DNA from: Bosea vestrisii
Lineage (GTDB): Bacteria; Pseudomonadota; Alphaproteobacteria; Rhizobiales; Beijerinckiaceae
DNA length: 64,000 nucleotides
Direction: 5' to 3'
Assembly: GCF_030144325.1 (NCBI RefSeq)
Contig: NZ_CP126308.1
Span: 186,001 to 250,000 of the forward strand
The position numbers and the translations under genes were made by a program. Position 1 is the first letter of the stretch; each line of letters starts with the position of its first letter. This document shows positions 44,216-53,125 of this stretch, in pieces. Below the pieces are notes generated by a model. The model saw only the letters and a program-made list of their open reading frames with translations, was not told the origin of the DNA and ran no database searches.

Positions 44216-46765
44216 TTGAACTCTCAGCAGGATCAGCAGATTGGGCTTGTGTTCAACGACACGACACGCGCGCCGTCCGCGTCCTCGGCGCATGTCCTCG
44301 TCGTCGGTGTCGGGCATTACGGAGCGGCGGCCGGCCTCGCGGAGCTGACCTCGTCAACGAGATCGGCGCGCGAGATCGCCGGCTGGTTCCTGCGCACCCA
44401 AGGTGACGGCATCACCCCACTGCCGGCGCCCGAGGGGTTCGCGAACGGCGGGGCCCCTCTCGGCAGCCTCGCCATCCTGCTCTCGGAGGGTGCGGACCGG
44501 GCTGCTACCTTTGCCGGGATCGACGTACCGCGCGCCACCTCCGCCAACCTGAAGCTGGCCTTCGGGGCCTGGCTGGCGCGCGCGACCGGACACCGCGACA
44601 ACATCGCCATCCTCTATCTATGCGGCCACGGCCTGCGCGACGAGAAGCATACCGCCTTCATCCTGGAAGACCGGGACAGCGCCAGCACGACCAACCTCGT
44701 TAACGGCCTGATCGGGCTCGACGTCCTCGCCGACCTCATGAAGCGGCAGCCGGTCCGCTCCCAGCTGCTGCTGTTCGACTGCTGCCGGAGCAATATCTCG
44801 CTGGGCCTCCCCGATCGGTTCCAGATCGGCACCGACCTTCTCCCCCTAGCGGCGATGCCGGGCCCCGATATCGAGCAGATGGCGATGTTCGCGGCCCAGC
44901 CCGGCATGGAGGCCAGGGGTCGGATGGGACGCAACTCGCTCTTTGCCGAGAGCCTGATCGCGGCACTCGGCCATGCCGGGGCGTCGAAGATGACCGGGTC
45001 GTGGATCGTCAGCTCGCTCGGCATCTTCCGGGCAATGGACAGCTATCTCGAACTGTTCGCGCGCTCGGAGCATCAGTTCCAACGCATGGACGCCAGCGCC
45101 CTGGCGGATTTCCCAATCCACCAAGCCTCGATCTCGGCCAGCGAGGTTCACGCCTATATCAGCCTTGCCGATCCCTCGCTTTGGGAAAAGGCGACGATCC
45201 TGGTGCAGCCATCCAGCGGGCTCGCCACACCGCTCGCCAAACCGGCCGGGCAGCGCTTCATCGCGACCAAGCTCAAGCGCGACGAGCCGGTCTCGCTGAT
45301 CGCGGATTGGGGGAATGGCACAAGCTCGCTGCCGGTCGAGCCCGACAGGCCGGTGCTCTTCGCGCGCATCGGCGCACCCAGCCTCGCGACCGTTGCCGCC
45401 GCCCCCTTGCCAGTATCGCGCGGCATCAACGAGAGTTTCGGCGCCCCTTTTGCACTGCCCGACCCATTTCCCATGCCGTTCCCCGCTCCTGGGACCCCTG
45501 GCGACGGCGCGATCTTCGATCCGTTCAGGGCCGACCGTTTCGACGCCCCCCGGGGAGGAACGCCGGCTCCCAGAAGAGGCGTGGTCATTCTGGAGCACCC
45601 GCGGCCAACCGAGCTTGCCGTCGTCGCGACATCGAGCGGCTCGATGCCCGCTCCGGCCGGCATCGTCACGGTGCAGCCTGGCGACGACGCGCCGCCGGTG
45701 ATCAGGCTGCTATCGGACGTCATGGACGGCATTGCAGTCGCACCCGGCCGGCACAGGGTCGCATTGGCGCTGCCTGACGGGCGGAGCCTGCAGGAAACCG
45801 TGATGACCGTCGCCGGTAAGAAGACCACGGTGACGTTCGATGCCGGCGGCTCCCCGCATGAATGGCTCGCTACGGCGGCTGCGGCCGGCGTGCTGCCGCT
45901 GCCGCTGCGCGACCAGCCGGCTTTGCGGGCCTCCCGGCCACTCTCCTTTACCGCCGAGCTTCGAATGCCCCTGCGCTTCGAGGCGACGGCGGCGACGGCG
46001 GAAGATGTCGGCGCGCGCCTCGGCGACCATGCGATGAACGACGGCGCCGTCGCCAGGCTCGACATCGTCGAGCTGGTCCAGAAGCGTTTCAGGAGGGAGC
46101 CGGATGGATCGGTGCGCGCGAGGCCGCTCTGGCTGCGCTGTGCGGTCGATGGCTTAGCCTTCGATGTCGCTGTGCCGACGCCGGGCATGATCTGGACGGA
46201 TCTCGGCTGGAGGCCGCATCTCGTCGCGGTTTCCTATAAGGGATCGCAGAAGGTGACGGCGCTCGCCGAGCCCGGCCCCGCTGCGCCCCTCTTCGCCTTC
46301 CTCGGCCGCCGCGATTTCGGCAATGCCGCGATAGCCACGGCCGCGCTGCTTGCCGGCAGCGACCGCGCCGCCATCGTCGGCAGCAAGAACCCGCTCGTCA
46401 GCGCGGCCGTGGCTATCGCGGCGCTGGCATCGCGCTACAAGGCGCCGGGGCTGTCCGCGAAATGGCATGACGACTTTGCCGGGCAGCACCCGTCATTACC
46501 AGACGCCGCCATAATCGCGGCGCGACGCTTGTGGAACGATGATGCCTTCAGCGACCGCCCCGAAGTGATGCGGGCGCAGCTCGAAACCGCCTACAGCGCC
46601 GGCGTGCCGGTCTTCGGCATCGCGCTCGACTGGCTCGCCCACGGGCTTTCGCTGTTCGACGACGACGACGCCCGCGGCATGGCCAAGCGCGTCCGCGCTG
46701 TGGCGCAACGCACAATTCAGGGCCAGCTTTTCACGACATTGCGCGCAATACCGGGGGAGGACTGA
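44216..46765 (+). CDS. Caspase-family protease with long C-terminal region
   Basis: This 849-aa protein begins at a TTG with GAGGG upstream. Residues about 25-320 are a caspase domain: VLVVGVGHYG, catalytic His138 in YLCGHGLRDEKH and Cys190 in LLFDCCRSN. A beta-sandwich-like segment and a Pro-rich linker (FALPDPFPMPFPAPGTPGDG) follow. From about 460 comes a PEGA/carboxypeptidase-regulatory-like beta domain, and then a helical Ala-rich C-terminal domain of about 200 residues. There is no signal peptide, so it is cytoplasmic. It is the first gene of a tight operon with an MBL-fold protein and a second caspase. The C-terminal part is probably an activator or substrate-binding module; its family is unknown. 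Confidence 0.82.
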   Translation: MNSQQDQQIGLVFNDTTRAPSASSAHVLVVGVGHYGAAAGLAELTSSTRSAREIAGWFLRTQGDGITPLPAPEGFANGGAPLGSLAILLSEGADRAATFAGIDVPRATSANLKLAFGAWLARATGHRDNIAILYLCGHGLRDEKHTAFILEDRDSASTTNLVNGLIGLDVLADLMKRQPVRSQLLLFDCCRSNISLGLPDRFQIGTDLLPLAAMPGPDIEQMAMFAAQPGMEARGRMGRNSLFAESLIAALGHAGASKMTGSWIVSSLGIFRAMDSYLELFARSEHQFQRMDASALADFPIHQASISASEVHAYISLADPSLWEKATILVQPSSGLATPLAKPAGQRFIATKLKRDEPVSLIADWGNGTSSLPVEPDRPVLFARIGAPSLATVAAAPLPVSRGINESFGAPFALPDPFPMPFPAPGTPGDGAIFDPFRADRFDAPRGGTPAPRRGVVILEHPRPTELAVVATSSGSMPAPAGIVTVQPGDDAPPVIRLLSDVMDGIAVAPGRHRVALALPDGRSLQETVMTVAGKKTTVTFDAGGSPHEWLATAAAAGVLPLPLRDQPALRASRPLSFTAELRMPLRFEATAATAEDVGARLGDHAMNDGAVARLDIVELVQKRFRREPDGSVRARPLWLRCAVDGLAFDVAVPTPGMIWTDLGWRPHLVAVSYKGSQKVTALAEPGPAAPLFAFLGRRDFGNAAIATAALLAGSDRAAIVGSKNPLVSAAVAIAALASRYKAPGLSAKWHDDFAGQHPSLPDAAIIAARRLWNDDAFSDRPEVMRAQLETAYSAGVPVFGIALDWLAHGLSLFDDDDARGMAKRVRAVAQRTIQGQLFTTLRAIPGED

Positions 46766-46767
46766 TT

Positions 46768-47877
46768 ATGGCGCCTGTTTTCAAGCTCACCATGCATCCG
46801 GCCTCGGAGGGCGATTGCGCCACGCTCGAATGGGGCGAGGCAAGCGCGCCGCGCCGGGCCCTGGTCGACCTCGGCCGCACCAAGGACTATCGGGCGCTCC
46901 TGCCGGAGCTGAAGGCCAGGAAGAGCTATGATCTCTTCGTCATCACCCATGTCGATGCCGACCATATCGAGGGGGCGATGCCGCTGGTACGCGCGGATGC
47001 GCCCTCCTTCGACCCCGGCGACGTCTGGTTCAATGCATATCATCATCTGATCGAGGCGCGGGACCGGGCGCAGGACGACTACGAGGCCTATGGCGCCGTG
47101 CAGGGCGAGAAATTGTCGGCCGGCATCCTCAAGTTCAACTGGCGCGCACGCTGGAACAAGGCCTTTGCCGGGCGCGTCGTCTCCATCAACCATCCCGCGG
47201 CGCGAGAGCCTATCAAGTTCGGCGACATCGAGTTCACCTTGATCTCGCCCGACGACGAGAAGCTCGCCGCCTTGGTGCCGAGATGGTTGGACGAGCTCGA
47301 GAAGGCCAATCTGCGCCCGCTCGACCCGGATCTGGTGCAGGAGGACGGGGAGGCGACCGAGTCGTTCGCGATGCTCGACGTGGACGCCCTAGCTCGCCAA
47401 CCCTTCAACGAAGACACGGCGGCGCCGAACGGCTCCAGCATCGCGTTCCTTGCCAGGTTCGACCGAAAATGCGTGTTGATGCCAGGCGACGCGCATCCGG
47501 GCCTGATGGCGAAATCGCTTCGCGACCTTGGCGCGACGACCGACGATCCGATGCCGATCGACCTGTTCAAGGTCTCCCACCATGGCAGCCAGGCAAACAC
47601 TTCCCCGGAGTTGCTCTCCCTGGTCGACTGCCGCCGCTACGCCTTTTCGACGGACGGGACGAGGCACGACCATCCCGATGCGGCAACCATCGCGCGCATC
47701 CTCAAGCAGGAGGAACGCCGCCGCAAGGCGCGGCCGCAGCAGGAGCGGACGGAGCTGATCTTCAATTTCCGCCAGCCACGTACAGCCTGCTGGGACATAC
47801 CCGCCCTGAAGGACAAGCACCATTACGACTGCGTCTTCCCGGGCGAGGGGGAAAGCGGCGTAACGATCACAATCTGA
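46768..47877 (+). CDS. MBL-fold hydrolase, ComEC-like
   Basis: This 369-aa metallo-beta-lactamase-fold protein has metal motifs ITHVDADHIEGA (H61, D63, D65, H66, the ComEC-type variant of HxHxDH), VLMPGDAHPG and KVSHHGSQANTSP, then a late FSTDGTRHDHPD His. There is no transmembrane region, unlike ComEC itself. The start follows GGGGGAGG and is two bases after the upstream caspase stop. ComEC-type MBL domains are nucleases. Lone versions beside caspases occur in conflict operons, so a nuclease or signal-degrading role in a caspase system is plausible but unproven. Confidence 0.88.
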   Translation: MAPVFKLTMHPASEGDCATLEWGEASAPRRALVDLGRTKDYRALLPELKARKSYDLFVITHVDADHIEGAMPLVRADAPSFDPGDVWFNAYHHLIEARDRAQDDYEAYGAVQGEKLSAGILKFNWRARWNKAFAGRVVSINHPAAREPIKFGDIEFTLISPDDEKLAALVPRWLDELEKANLRPLDPDLVQEDGEATESFAMLDVDALARQPFNEDTAAPNGSSIAFLARFDRKCVLMPGDAHPGLMAKSLRDLGATTDDPMPIDLFKVSHHGSQANTSPELLSLVDCRRYAFSTDGTRHDHPDAATIARILKQEERRRKARPQQERTELIFNFRQPRTACWDIPALKDKHHYDCVFPGEGESGVTITI

Positions 47878-47901
47878 CTCCGGGCGGAGAGACCTGAAGC
47901 C

Positions 47902-49950
47902 ATGCCGCGCAATCTGGGCAAACGCGTCGCGCTGGTGATGGGCGTCGAGGATTACGAGGCGCTTCGGCCGCTGCAGCGCCCGGTTTCGGATGCGCGCGCC
48001 GTCGCCGCGGCGCTGAAGGAGCTCGGCTTCGAGCTGGAGCGCAGCGCGAGCGGGGAGGACTTCATTCGCGATCCCGAACGCGGCGAGGCGCTCACCGCGC
48101 GCGAGGACTTTCTCGATCGCACGCGCGACGCCGACATCGCGCTCTTCTACTTTTCCGGCCACGCCGTTCAGGTCGACGGCGCCAACTATCTCCTGCTCAA
48201 GGATTCCAGCGTCCCGCAGAAAGCCCTGCTGAACGACCTGACCCTGCCGCTGTCGAGCGTCCTGGAGCGCATGCGCAATCGCGCCAGCAATAGCATCATC
48301 ATCCTCGACGCCTGCCGCAACGACCCGTTCAGGGGCCAATTCCTCAAGGACGAGGACGATAATGCGAAAGGCGTGACCCTCCCGCCGACCGGGCTGGCAG
48401 GCATCTCATTGCCGAAGGGCAGCAAGAGCCAGAATCCGCGCACGGTTCACATCATCTTCTCCACCAGCGACGGCGCGACGGCGGCCGACATGGTGCGCAG
48501 CAGCGATGCCGCGCTGCTCCAGGAGATCGGCAACAACAGTCCGTTCACGGCCGCCCTGCTCAAACACATCAAAACGCCGGGGCTCTCGATCTCCGACATG
48601 GTCGGCCATGTCTCCGCCACGCTCCAGCAATGGACCGGGTTCGAACAGCAGCCCTGGCACAATTCCCTGCCGGGATCGCCGGTGCGGCTGAATCCAATCG
48701 ACGAACCACAAGAGCCGGCGCCACCTCCAGAGGTTCCGAGGCCGCCTTTCCTGCCGGCCGAGATCGCAAAGTTGCCGGAGTCGCCTGCGCCAATATCCAG
48801 GCCGAAAGCCGGGCGGACAAAACGGCGCTTCGCTGCCGTCGCCGGCGTGATCGCCTTCGGTGTCTTCACCGTCTATCCTCGGGTCGTCTCGCCTCCGCCC
48901 AATCCCATCGCGGCCGATCCCACGTCGGCCGACCTTACATCCCTGCTCTCGCGCATCGGCGACATCAATGCCGACGACAGCGATCGACGCCGGCGGGCAG
49001 TCGCCGCCTTGGAGGCAGCGCTCGGCAACGTCGGCGGGCTGCAGCCGGTAGAGCGACAGCGGTTGGCATCGGGACTGACCCGGCTCGCGATGAAGCCGTC
49101 GCGCGATGGGCTTTCGGCAGAAGGACGCTATAACGCGTTCTATCTGCTGGCAAAGGTCGAGCCTAACGCGTGGCAGGACGAGGACTGGGCCGAAACTCGG
49201 GCCGGGCTGCGCCGGGCCCTGCTTGATCTGCAGGCGGATGCCACGTCGGGCGGCATGCAGATCGGCGCACAGACGCAGGCCGTCGTCGACAGCCTGCGTG
49301 GCCGCGTCTTCGCCCCGGCCGAGACTCGGTCTACCAACCTGAATTTCTCAAACCAACAATATGGTGGCTCGATGAGCCGCGCCGATGCCGGCAACATTCA
49401 GGCGGTGCTGACGGCCCTATCCTGGAAGGTACTGGGACTTGACGGAACTCGGGTGACGACCGCCGCGGCCGTCGGCGTAAACGCCGTCCGATATGGCCCA
49501 CCCCAGGATCGTCCTGCGGCTCGCAGGCTGGCTCTGGATTTGCTCGCAGCCGGCGTTCCGGTTCTGGGCCAACCGGTGAGCACTCCGAATATCGACGGCA
49601 AGGGGCCGATCGAAGTCTGGGTCAGCACACCCGTTCCAGCTGACCGCTGGCGCGAGACAAAACCCGTCGCGGCGTGGTGCTTCCAAGGTCGCGAAGAAGG
49701 GGCTGTTTTTCCCTTCTCGGTGAGATGTCTCCCGACGGCTGCGGAATGTAAAAACAAGATCAATGAGCGCAGCGCGTACCCTACCACGAACTCCCAATGC
49801 CAGTTCATGCCATTTCTCGATGAGGTGCAATGGCCCCCTGGCTGGATCATCGACGATCTTGGTGCTTGGAGTGGCGGCCCGAATCGGAGATCCTATTATA
49901 TGGAGAGTCCGGCGCCGTTTGCTCGTCCATATCCGGCAATTCCGGAATAG
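47902..49950 (+). CDS. Membrane-anchored caspase-family protease
   Basis: This 682-aa protein starts after GGAGAGACCTGAAGCC. Residues 5-265 are a caspase domain: KRVALVMGVEDYEALRPLQR, His87 in FYFSGHAVQVDG and Cys138 in IIILDACRNDPF. A Pro-rich linker leads to a transmembrane helix at about 310-330 (FAAVAGVIAFGVFTVYP). A C-terminal part of about 350 residues, with Cys pairs near the end (WCFQG, RCLPTAAECK, QCQF), is probably periplasmic. It could sense an envelope signal and relay it to the cytoplasmic protease. It is the last gene of the caspase-MBL-caspase operon, with its stop facing the lysozyme gene 16 bp away. Confidence 0.87.
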   Translation: MPRNLGKRVALVMGVEDYEALRPLQRPVSDARAVAAALKELGFELERSASGEDFIRDPERGEALTAREDFLDRTRDADIALFYFSGHAVQVDGANYLLLKDSSVPQKALLNDLTLPLSSVLERMRNRASNSIIILDACRNDPFRGQFLKDEDDNAKGVTLPPTGLAGISLPKGSKSQNPRTVHIIFSTSDGATAADMVRSSDAALLQEIGNNSPFTAALLKHIKTPGLSISDMVGHVSATLQQWTGFEQQPWHNSLPGSPVRLNPIDEPQEPAPPPEVPRPPFLPAEIAKLPESPAPISRPKAGRTKRRFAAVAGVIAFGVFTVYPRVVSPPPNPIAADPTSADLTSLLSRIGDINADDSDRRRRAVAALEAALGNVGGLQPVERQRLASGLTRLAMKPSRDGLSAEGRYNAFYLLAKVEPNAWQDEDWAETRAGLRRALLDLQADATSGGMQIGAQTQAVVDSLRGRVFAPAETRSTNLNFSNQQYGGSMSRADAGNIQAVLTALSWKVLGLDGTRVTTAAAVGVNAVRYGPPQDRPAARRLALDLLAAGVPVLGQPVSTPNIDGKGPIEVWVSTPVPADRWRETKPVAAWCFQGREEGAVFPFSVRCLPTAAECKNKINERSAYPTTNSQCQFMPFLDEVQWPPGWIIDDLGAWSGGPNRRSYYMESPAPFARPYPAIPE

Positions 49951-49966
49951 CTGTCGCGGGCAAATG

Positions 49967-50500
49967 CTACAGCCACTTCGTCAGATCGATCGCTTTGCCC
50001 TTGCTCCACTCGACCTTTCCGGTCGTGTCGGCCGGGACGAGATTGGCCTTGCCGCCGTTCTGATAGGCTCCAGTGGCGAACAGCGTCTGCTCTTTCGTGC
50101 GGCGCTTGAGGATCTCGGGCGGCTTTTTCCAGTTCAGGAACTCGGCGGCCGCTTTCTTGCGGTCGCCCGCATTGAGCGACGTGACGAGCGCCGCCTTGGC
50201 GATTCCGCCGGTATTGAAGTGGAAGGAGACCAGCGCGTCGAACTCGGTCTGCGAAACCTTGACCTTGACCGCCTTGTTAACCGCCGCGATGTAGCTCTTG
50301 AGATCGTCGAGGTAGAGCTCAACTACCTCCGGGATCGACATCTCGCCCCGATAGGTCTTTGGGTCCGGCGCGCCGGCATTGGCCGTGTGTCCGACGCCGA
50401 TCGTCCAGATGCCCTTTGAATCGCGATAGCGCGTTTGCACGATTGCCTCATGGCCGATCAGCTCGCGCAGCCCATCCTTAGAAAACGTCATACTCGCCAT
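49967..50500 (-). CDS. GH24 phage-type lysozyme
   Basis: This 177-aa endolysin-like muramidase has the catalytic triad in exact T4-lysozyme spacing: E18 (IGHEAIV), D27 (RYRDSKG) and T33 (IWTIGVGHT). FDALVSFHFNTGGIAKA and FLNWKKPPEILKRRTKEQTL follow. The start at MASMTF has AAGGGG upstream, and the longer frame above it is not used. There is no signal peptide, so release to the periplasm would need a holin or cell damage. It is the last gene of a leftward five-gene set with amidase, multi-TM, M23-like and SH3 proteins. It cleaves peptidoglycan glycan strands. Confidence 0.9.
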   Translation of the reverse strand: MASMTFSKDGLRELIGHEAIVQTRYRDSKGIWTIGVGHTANAGAPDPKTYRGEMSIPEVVELYLDDLKSYIAAVNKAVKVKVSQTEFDALVSFHFNTGGIAKAALVTSLNAGDRKKAAAEFLNWKKPPEILKRRTKEQTLFATGAYQNGGKANLVPADTTGKVEWSKGKAIDLTKWL

Positions 50501-50520
50501 CAATCGCCCCTTTTTTATGC

Positions 50521-51414
50521 TCAGTCGCCGGATGTCTGCTTCAGCTTTTGCTTCAGGTCCGGATGCAGCGGGTTGGCCGCGAGCCCTTTCATGTGGACAT
50601 AGCCGGCATGGCGGTTGGTCTCGTCCAGGCCGACCGAGGCCCAAGCGGTCAGCCAGCGCTTCTTCTTGTTCGCGGGGGTATTGGCGACACCGTCCAGGCT
50701 GAGCAAGGGCGGCCCATATACGACCGAGCGGATATGCACCCTCGTCCCATGCGGCAGTTTGGCGATAATCTTGCCATTCCCCCGGCGGTCTTCGCGCAGG
50801 GGAATCGTGCCGCCCGGCGCATCGACGGTGGTCTTCAGGCCAAGGCTTGGCGCTGATGCGATGAGCGCGTTGAGCGGCGCGAAATCGAAGAGCGGGCCTG
50901 GATCGAACTTGCCCATGATCGCGACGTCATGATGCCCGACTACCTCGGTGATGGCATAGGCGCCGATGATGTCGGCCACAATGCTGTTGCAGGCCTCGAT
51001 CTGCGCCTTGGGATAGATCTCCCAGCTTTTCATGCCCTGGTCGTTGGGATTGTAGATCAGCCTGGCGTTCGCGTGCGGCCGATCGCCATGGGCATACCCC
51101 ATGTTCATGAGGCAGACGCCGATCGAGCCGATTTGCTCGCTGCCGGCATCGCGTACGTTCTGAGGACGCTTCCAGTTACTCCGCCCCGGATGGGCCGCCG
51201 TTTTGGTGAAGGGCCGCGTTTGATAGGCCTTGCCGTCCTTAGCGATCAGGATGTGGTAGCTTAGCTTCTGGCTGTTGAGGGCAGCCACCGCCGCCGCCAC
51301 TGTATCGGTCACGGAATAGTGGATGACGACGAGCTTTGGATTGGCCTGCTGGCCTCCGACGTGGTCGAGCGGCTGTTTCGGGATGCCGACGATCCAGTGT
51401 TCCTTGATGGGCAT
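50521..51414 (-). CDS. N-acetylmuramoyl-L-alanine amidase with SH3-like domain
   Basis: This 297-aa amidase_2 (PGRP/AmpD-type) enzyme has zinc ligand His32 in VVIHYSVTDTVAAA, a second His in EVVGHHDVAIMGKFDPGP and the substrate strand SYHILIAKDGKAYQTRPF. Residues about 200-290 form an SH3-like module (GTIPLREDRRGNGKIIAKLP and WASVGLDETNRHAGYVHMKG), a cell-wall binding domain. There is no signal peptide. It is 20 bp upstream of the lysozyme gene and in the same direction. It splits the MurNAc-L-Ala bond. Confidence 0.9.
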   Translation of the reverse strand: MPIKEHWIVGIPKQPLDHVGGQQANPKLVVIHYSVTDTVAAAVAALNSQKLSYHILIAKDGKAYQTRPFTKTAAHPGRSNWKRPQNVRDAGSEQIGSIGVCLMNMGYAHGDRPHANARLIYNPNDQGMKSWEIYPKAQIEACNSIVADIIGAYAITEVVGHHDVAIMGKFDPGPLFDFAPLNALIASAPSLGLKTTVDAPGGTIPLREDRRGNGKIIAKLPHGTRVHIRSVVYGPPLLSLDGVANTPANKKKRWLTAWASVGLDETNRHAGYVHMKGLAANPLHPDLKQKLKQTSGD

Positions 51415-51461
51415 GGCCGCCCCTTTCCCCGGTTGCTCTTATGGTTTCGCGCGACGGCGAT

Positions 51462-52370
51462 TCATTTATTCAAGGTGCCCTGAAGGCGCGTGAACTGCTC
51501 CGGCACGAGACGCTCCGAGAATCCGGCTATGGCCGACCAGACGAGCAGTTTGGCGAAGTCAATCGATGGAACGACCGCGAGCCAGCCCTGTCCGTCCGGG
51601 ATCTTGCGCGTGAAGACCGAAAACTCCTTGGCCGGAAAGATATCGCCCCCCAGCAGATGGCCAGCGATCATCAGATAGAGAAGGAGCGCGGCCGCGCCGC
51701 CGAAGATCAACCTCACGGCGACGCCCCAGGTCGAGAACCCCGAGACCAGATCGTCATAGTCGATGTCGGCACCCTGGATCGCAATCATGCGCGACATGCA
51801 GGCGCCGATGATCCCAAACCAGACGACAACGATGAGGTGAACGCGGCCAACGGCGCCGGCCATGCCGAAAACCATCAGATAAAGCGCCAGAACCACAACT
51901 GGCCCAACGAACAACCCTAGCGCAAGCCGGTTCAGCTTCCCGGTCAGTTCCTTCCTCGCCCGGCGGTTTACGCGCTTCAAGGTCGCAACGGCCTGCATGG
52001 CTCTGGCCAGCTCCGCGAGCACTGCCCTGCGTCCATCCGGCGTCTGGCCGTTCTTTGTGAACTCGGTCTCGAGCGCCGCTGCCGAGGCTAGGCCGGCCGC
52101 AGAGGCCAGTGGACGGCGGCTGGCGAACTGGGCGCCGACGAGCGGGTCGGGCATCAGTCCGATCAGCCGCAGATCAATCTCGTGGAGCTCGGACCATCCA
52201 ATGAAGTCATCCGCCTTGATGTTGTCGAGCAGCGTCTGGAGCGTCGCATCCTTAAAGGTTGGCTCCGTTGCCGGCGCCTGCGGCAGCTCGACATTGAGTT
52301 GGTCGTGCAACGCGCGCATCTCCCCCAGGGTGTCATTCCATTTGGCATCCAATTGCTGAGCCGTGCTCAT
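51462..52370 (-). CDS. Multi-pass membrane protein, possible holin-like role
   Basis: This 302-aa protein has a soluble helical N-terminus of about 145 residues. Three to four hydrophobic segments follow: LALGLFVGPVVVLALYLMVF, VHLIVVVWFGIIGACMSRMI and LIFGGAAALLLYLMIAGHLL, with a weak one near LLVWSAIAGFSERLV. No family is recognised. Its place between the amidase and M23-like genes suggests that it could pass hydrolases across the membrane or sense the envelope. This is inference, and the protein is larger than typical holins. Confidence 0.7.
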   Translation of the reverse strand: MSTAQQLDAKWNDTLGEMRALHDQLNVELPQAPATEPTFKDATLQTLLDNIKADDFIGWSELHEIDLRLIGLMPDPLVGAQFASRRPLASAAGLASAAALETEFTKNGQTPDGRRAVLAELARAMQAVATLKRVNRRARKELTGKLNRLALGLFVGPVVVLALYLMVFGMAGAVGRVHLIVVVWFGIIGACMSRMIAIQGADIDYDDLVSGFSTWGVAVRLIFGGAAALLLYLMIAGHLLGGDIFPAKEFSVFTRKIPDGQGWLAVVPSIDFAKLLVWSAIAGFSERLVPEQFTRLQGTLNK

Positions 52371-52499
52371 CGCGCCCTCCCCTTGCTATAACGATTGGCG
52401 CCAGCGCCGTTCCCTTGGCCGACCGTCACCGCCGGGCCCCAAACGGGCTGGCGTCTCCTCTCTCGCGTGCACCCGCCAAGTGCGGGGGACCGACCCTCG

Positions 52500-52970
52500 T
52501 CACGGCGATGGCGGAAGTTCTAAGCTCCACCTGTCGAGGAAAGGCGTAGGATCGACCAGATCCTTGCGCCGATTATAGGGGGCGCTACCGTTGGAGAGTT
52601 CGCCACTCGCGGTCTTGTCGTACATCTCAAAGTGAATCATTGTATTCACAATCCCAGTCATCTTGGTGACCCATCCAATTACCTGTCGTTTATAAACTAC
52701 GGACCCGACTCTGAGTCCCGCCGGCAATTGCGGCTTGCACTCACCGTAACGAACAATGAAATCTCCATGGTCGACTGTCACCGCCCAGGCGTTCTTATAA
52801 AACAGTCGAAAGATGATGATCTCGCCATCCGCAACGGCATGCATGGGGGTACCATCGGGCGCATAGAGGTCGCATCCTGCATGCACGCGTGTCCGGGTTC
52901 GATAGGCACCGAACCGGCGGATGCCAGTTTTCCAAGACTGCGATGGCACGAAAGCCAGCGGAAAGGCCAT
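52500..52970 (-). CDS. M23 (LytM) peptidase-like protein, catalytic residues changed
   Basis: This 156-aa protein has the LytM fold: HAGCDLYAPDGTPMHAVADG with zinc ligands H30 and D34, VTVDHGDFIVRYGE and IHFEMYD with ligand H113. Two usual catalytic histidines are altered. The RYAHL position reads RYGEC (E77), and the first His of HxH reads Met (MIH). Similar YGE variants occur in some M23-like proteins, so it may bind but not cut cross-links, or use a different mechanism. There is no signal peptide. It lies upstream of the membrane protein in the lysis-like set. Confidence 0.8.
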   Translation of the reverse strand: MAFPLAFVPSQSWKTGIRRFGAYRTRTRVHAGCDLYAPDGTPMHAVADGEIIIFRLFYKNAWAVTVDHGDFIVRYGECKPQLPAGLRVGSVVYKRQVIGWVTKMTGIVNTMIHFEMYDKTASGELSNGSAPYNRRKDLVDPTPFLDRWSLELPPSP

Positions 52971-53125
52971 GTTGGTCCTCCGTAGAAGCGATTTTCGAGC
53001 AATAACTCTACGTCAATTCAAACGGCGTGCAATATGTCCGTTCTTAAATCTATAGATGTATCGGAAGCCGGACACAGCGCTGGTGAGGGCGAGCGACCAG
53101 GCCGGCGCGCTGGCGGCGCTCGCCG

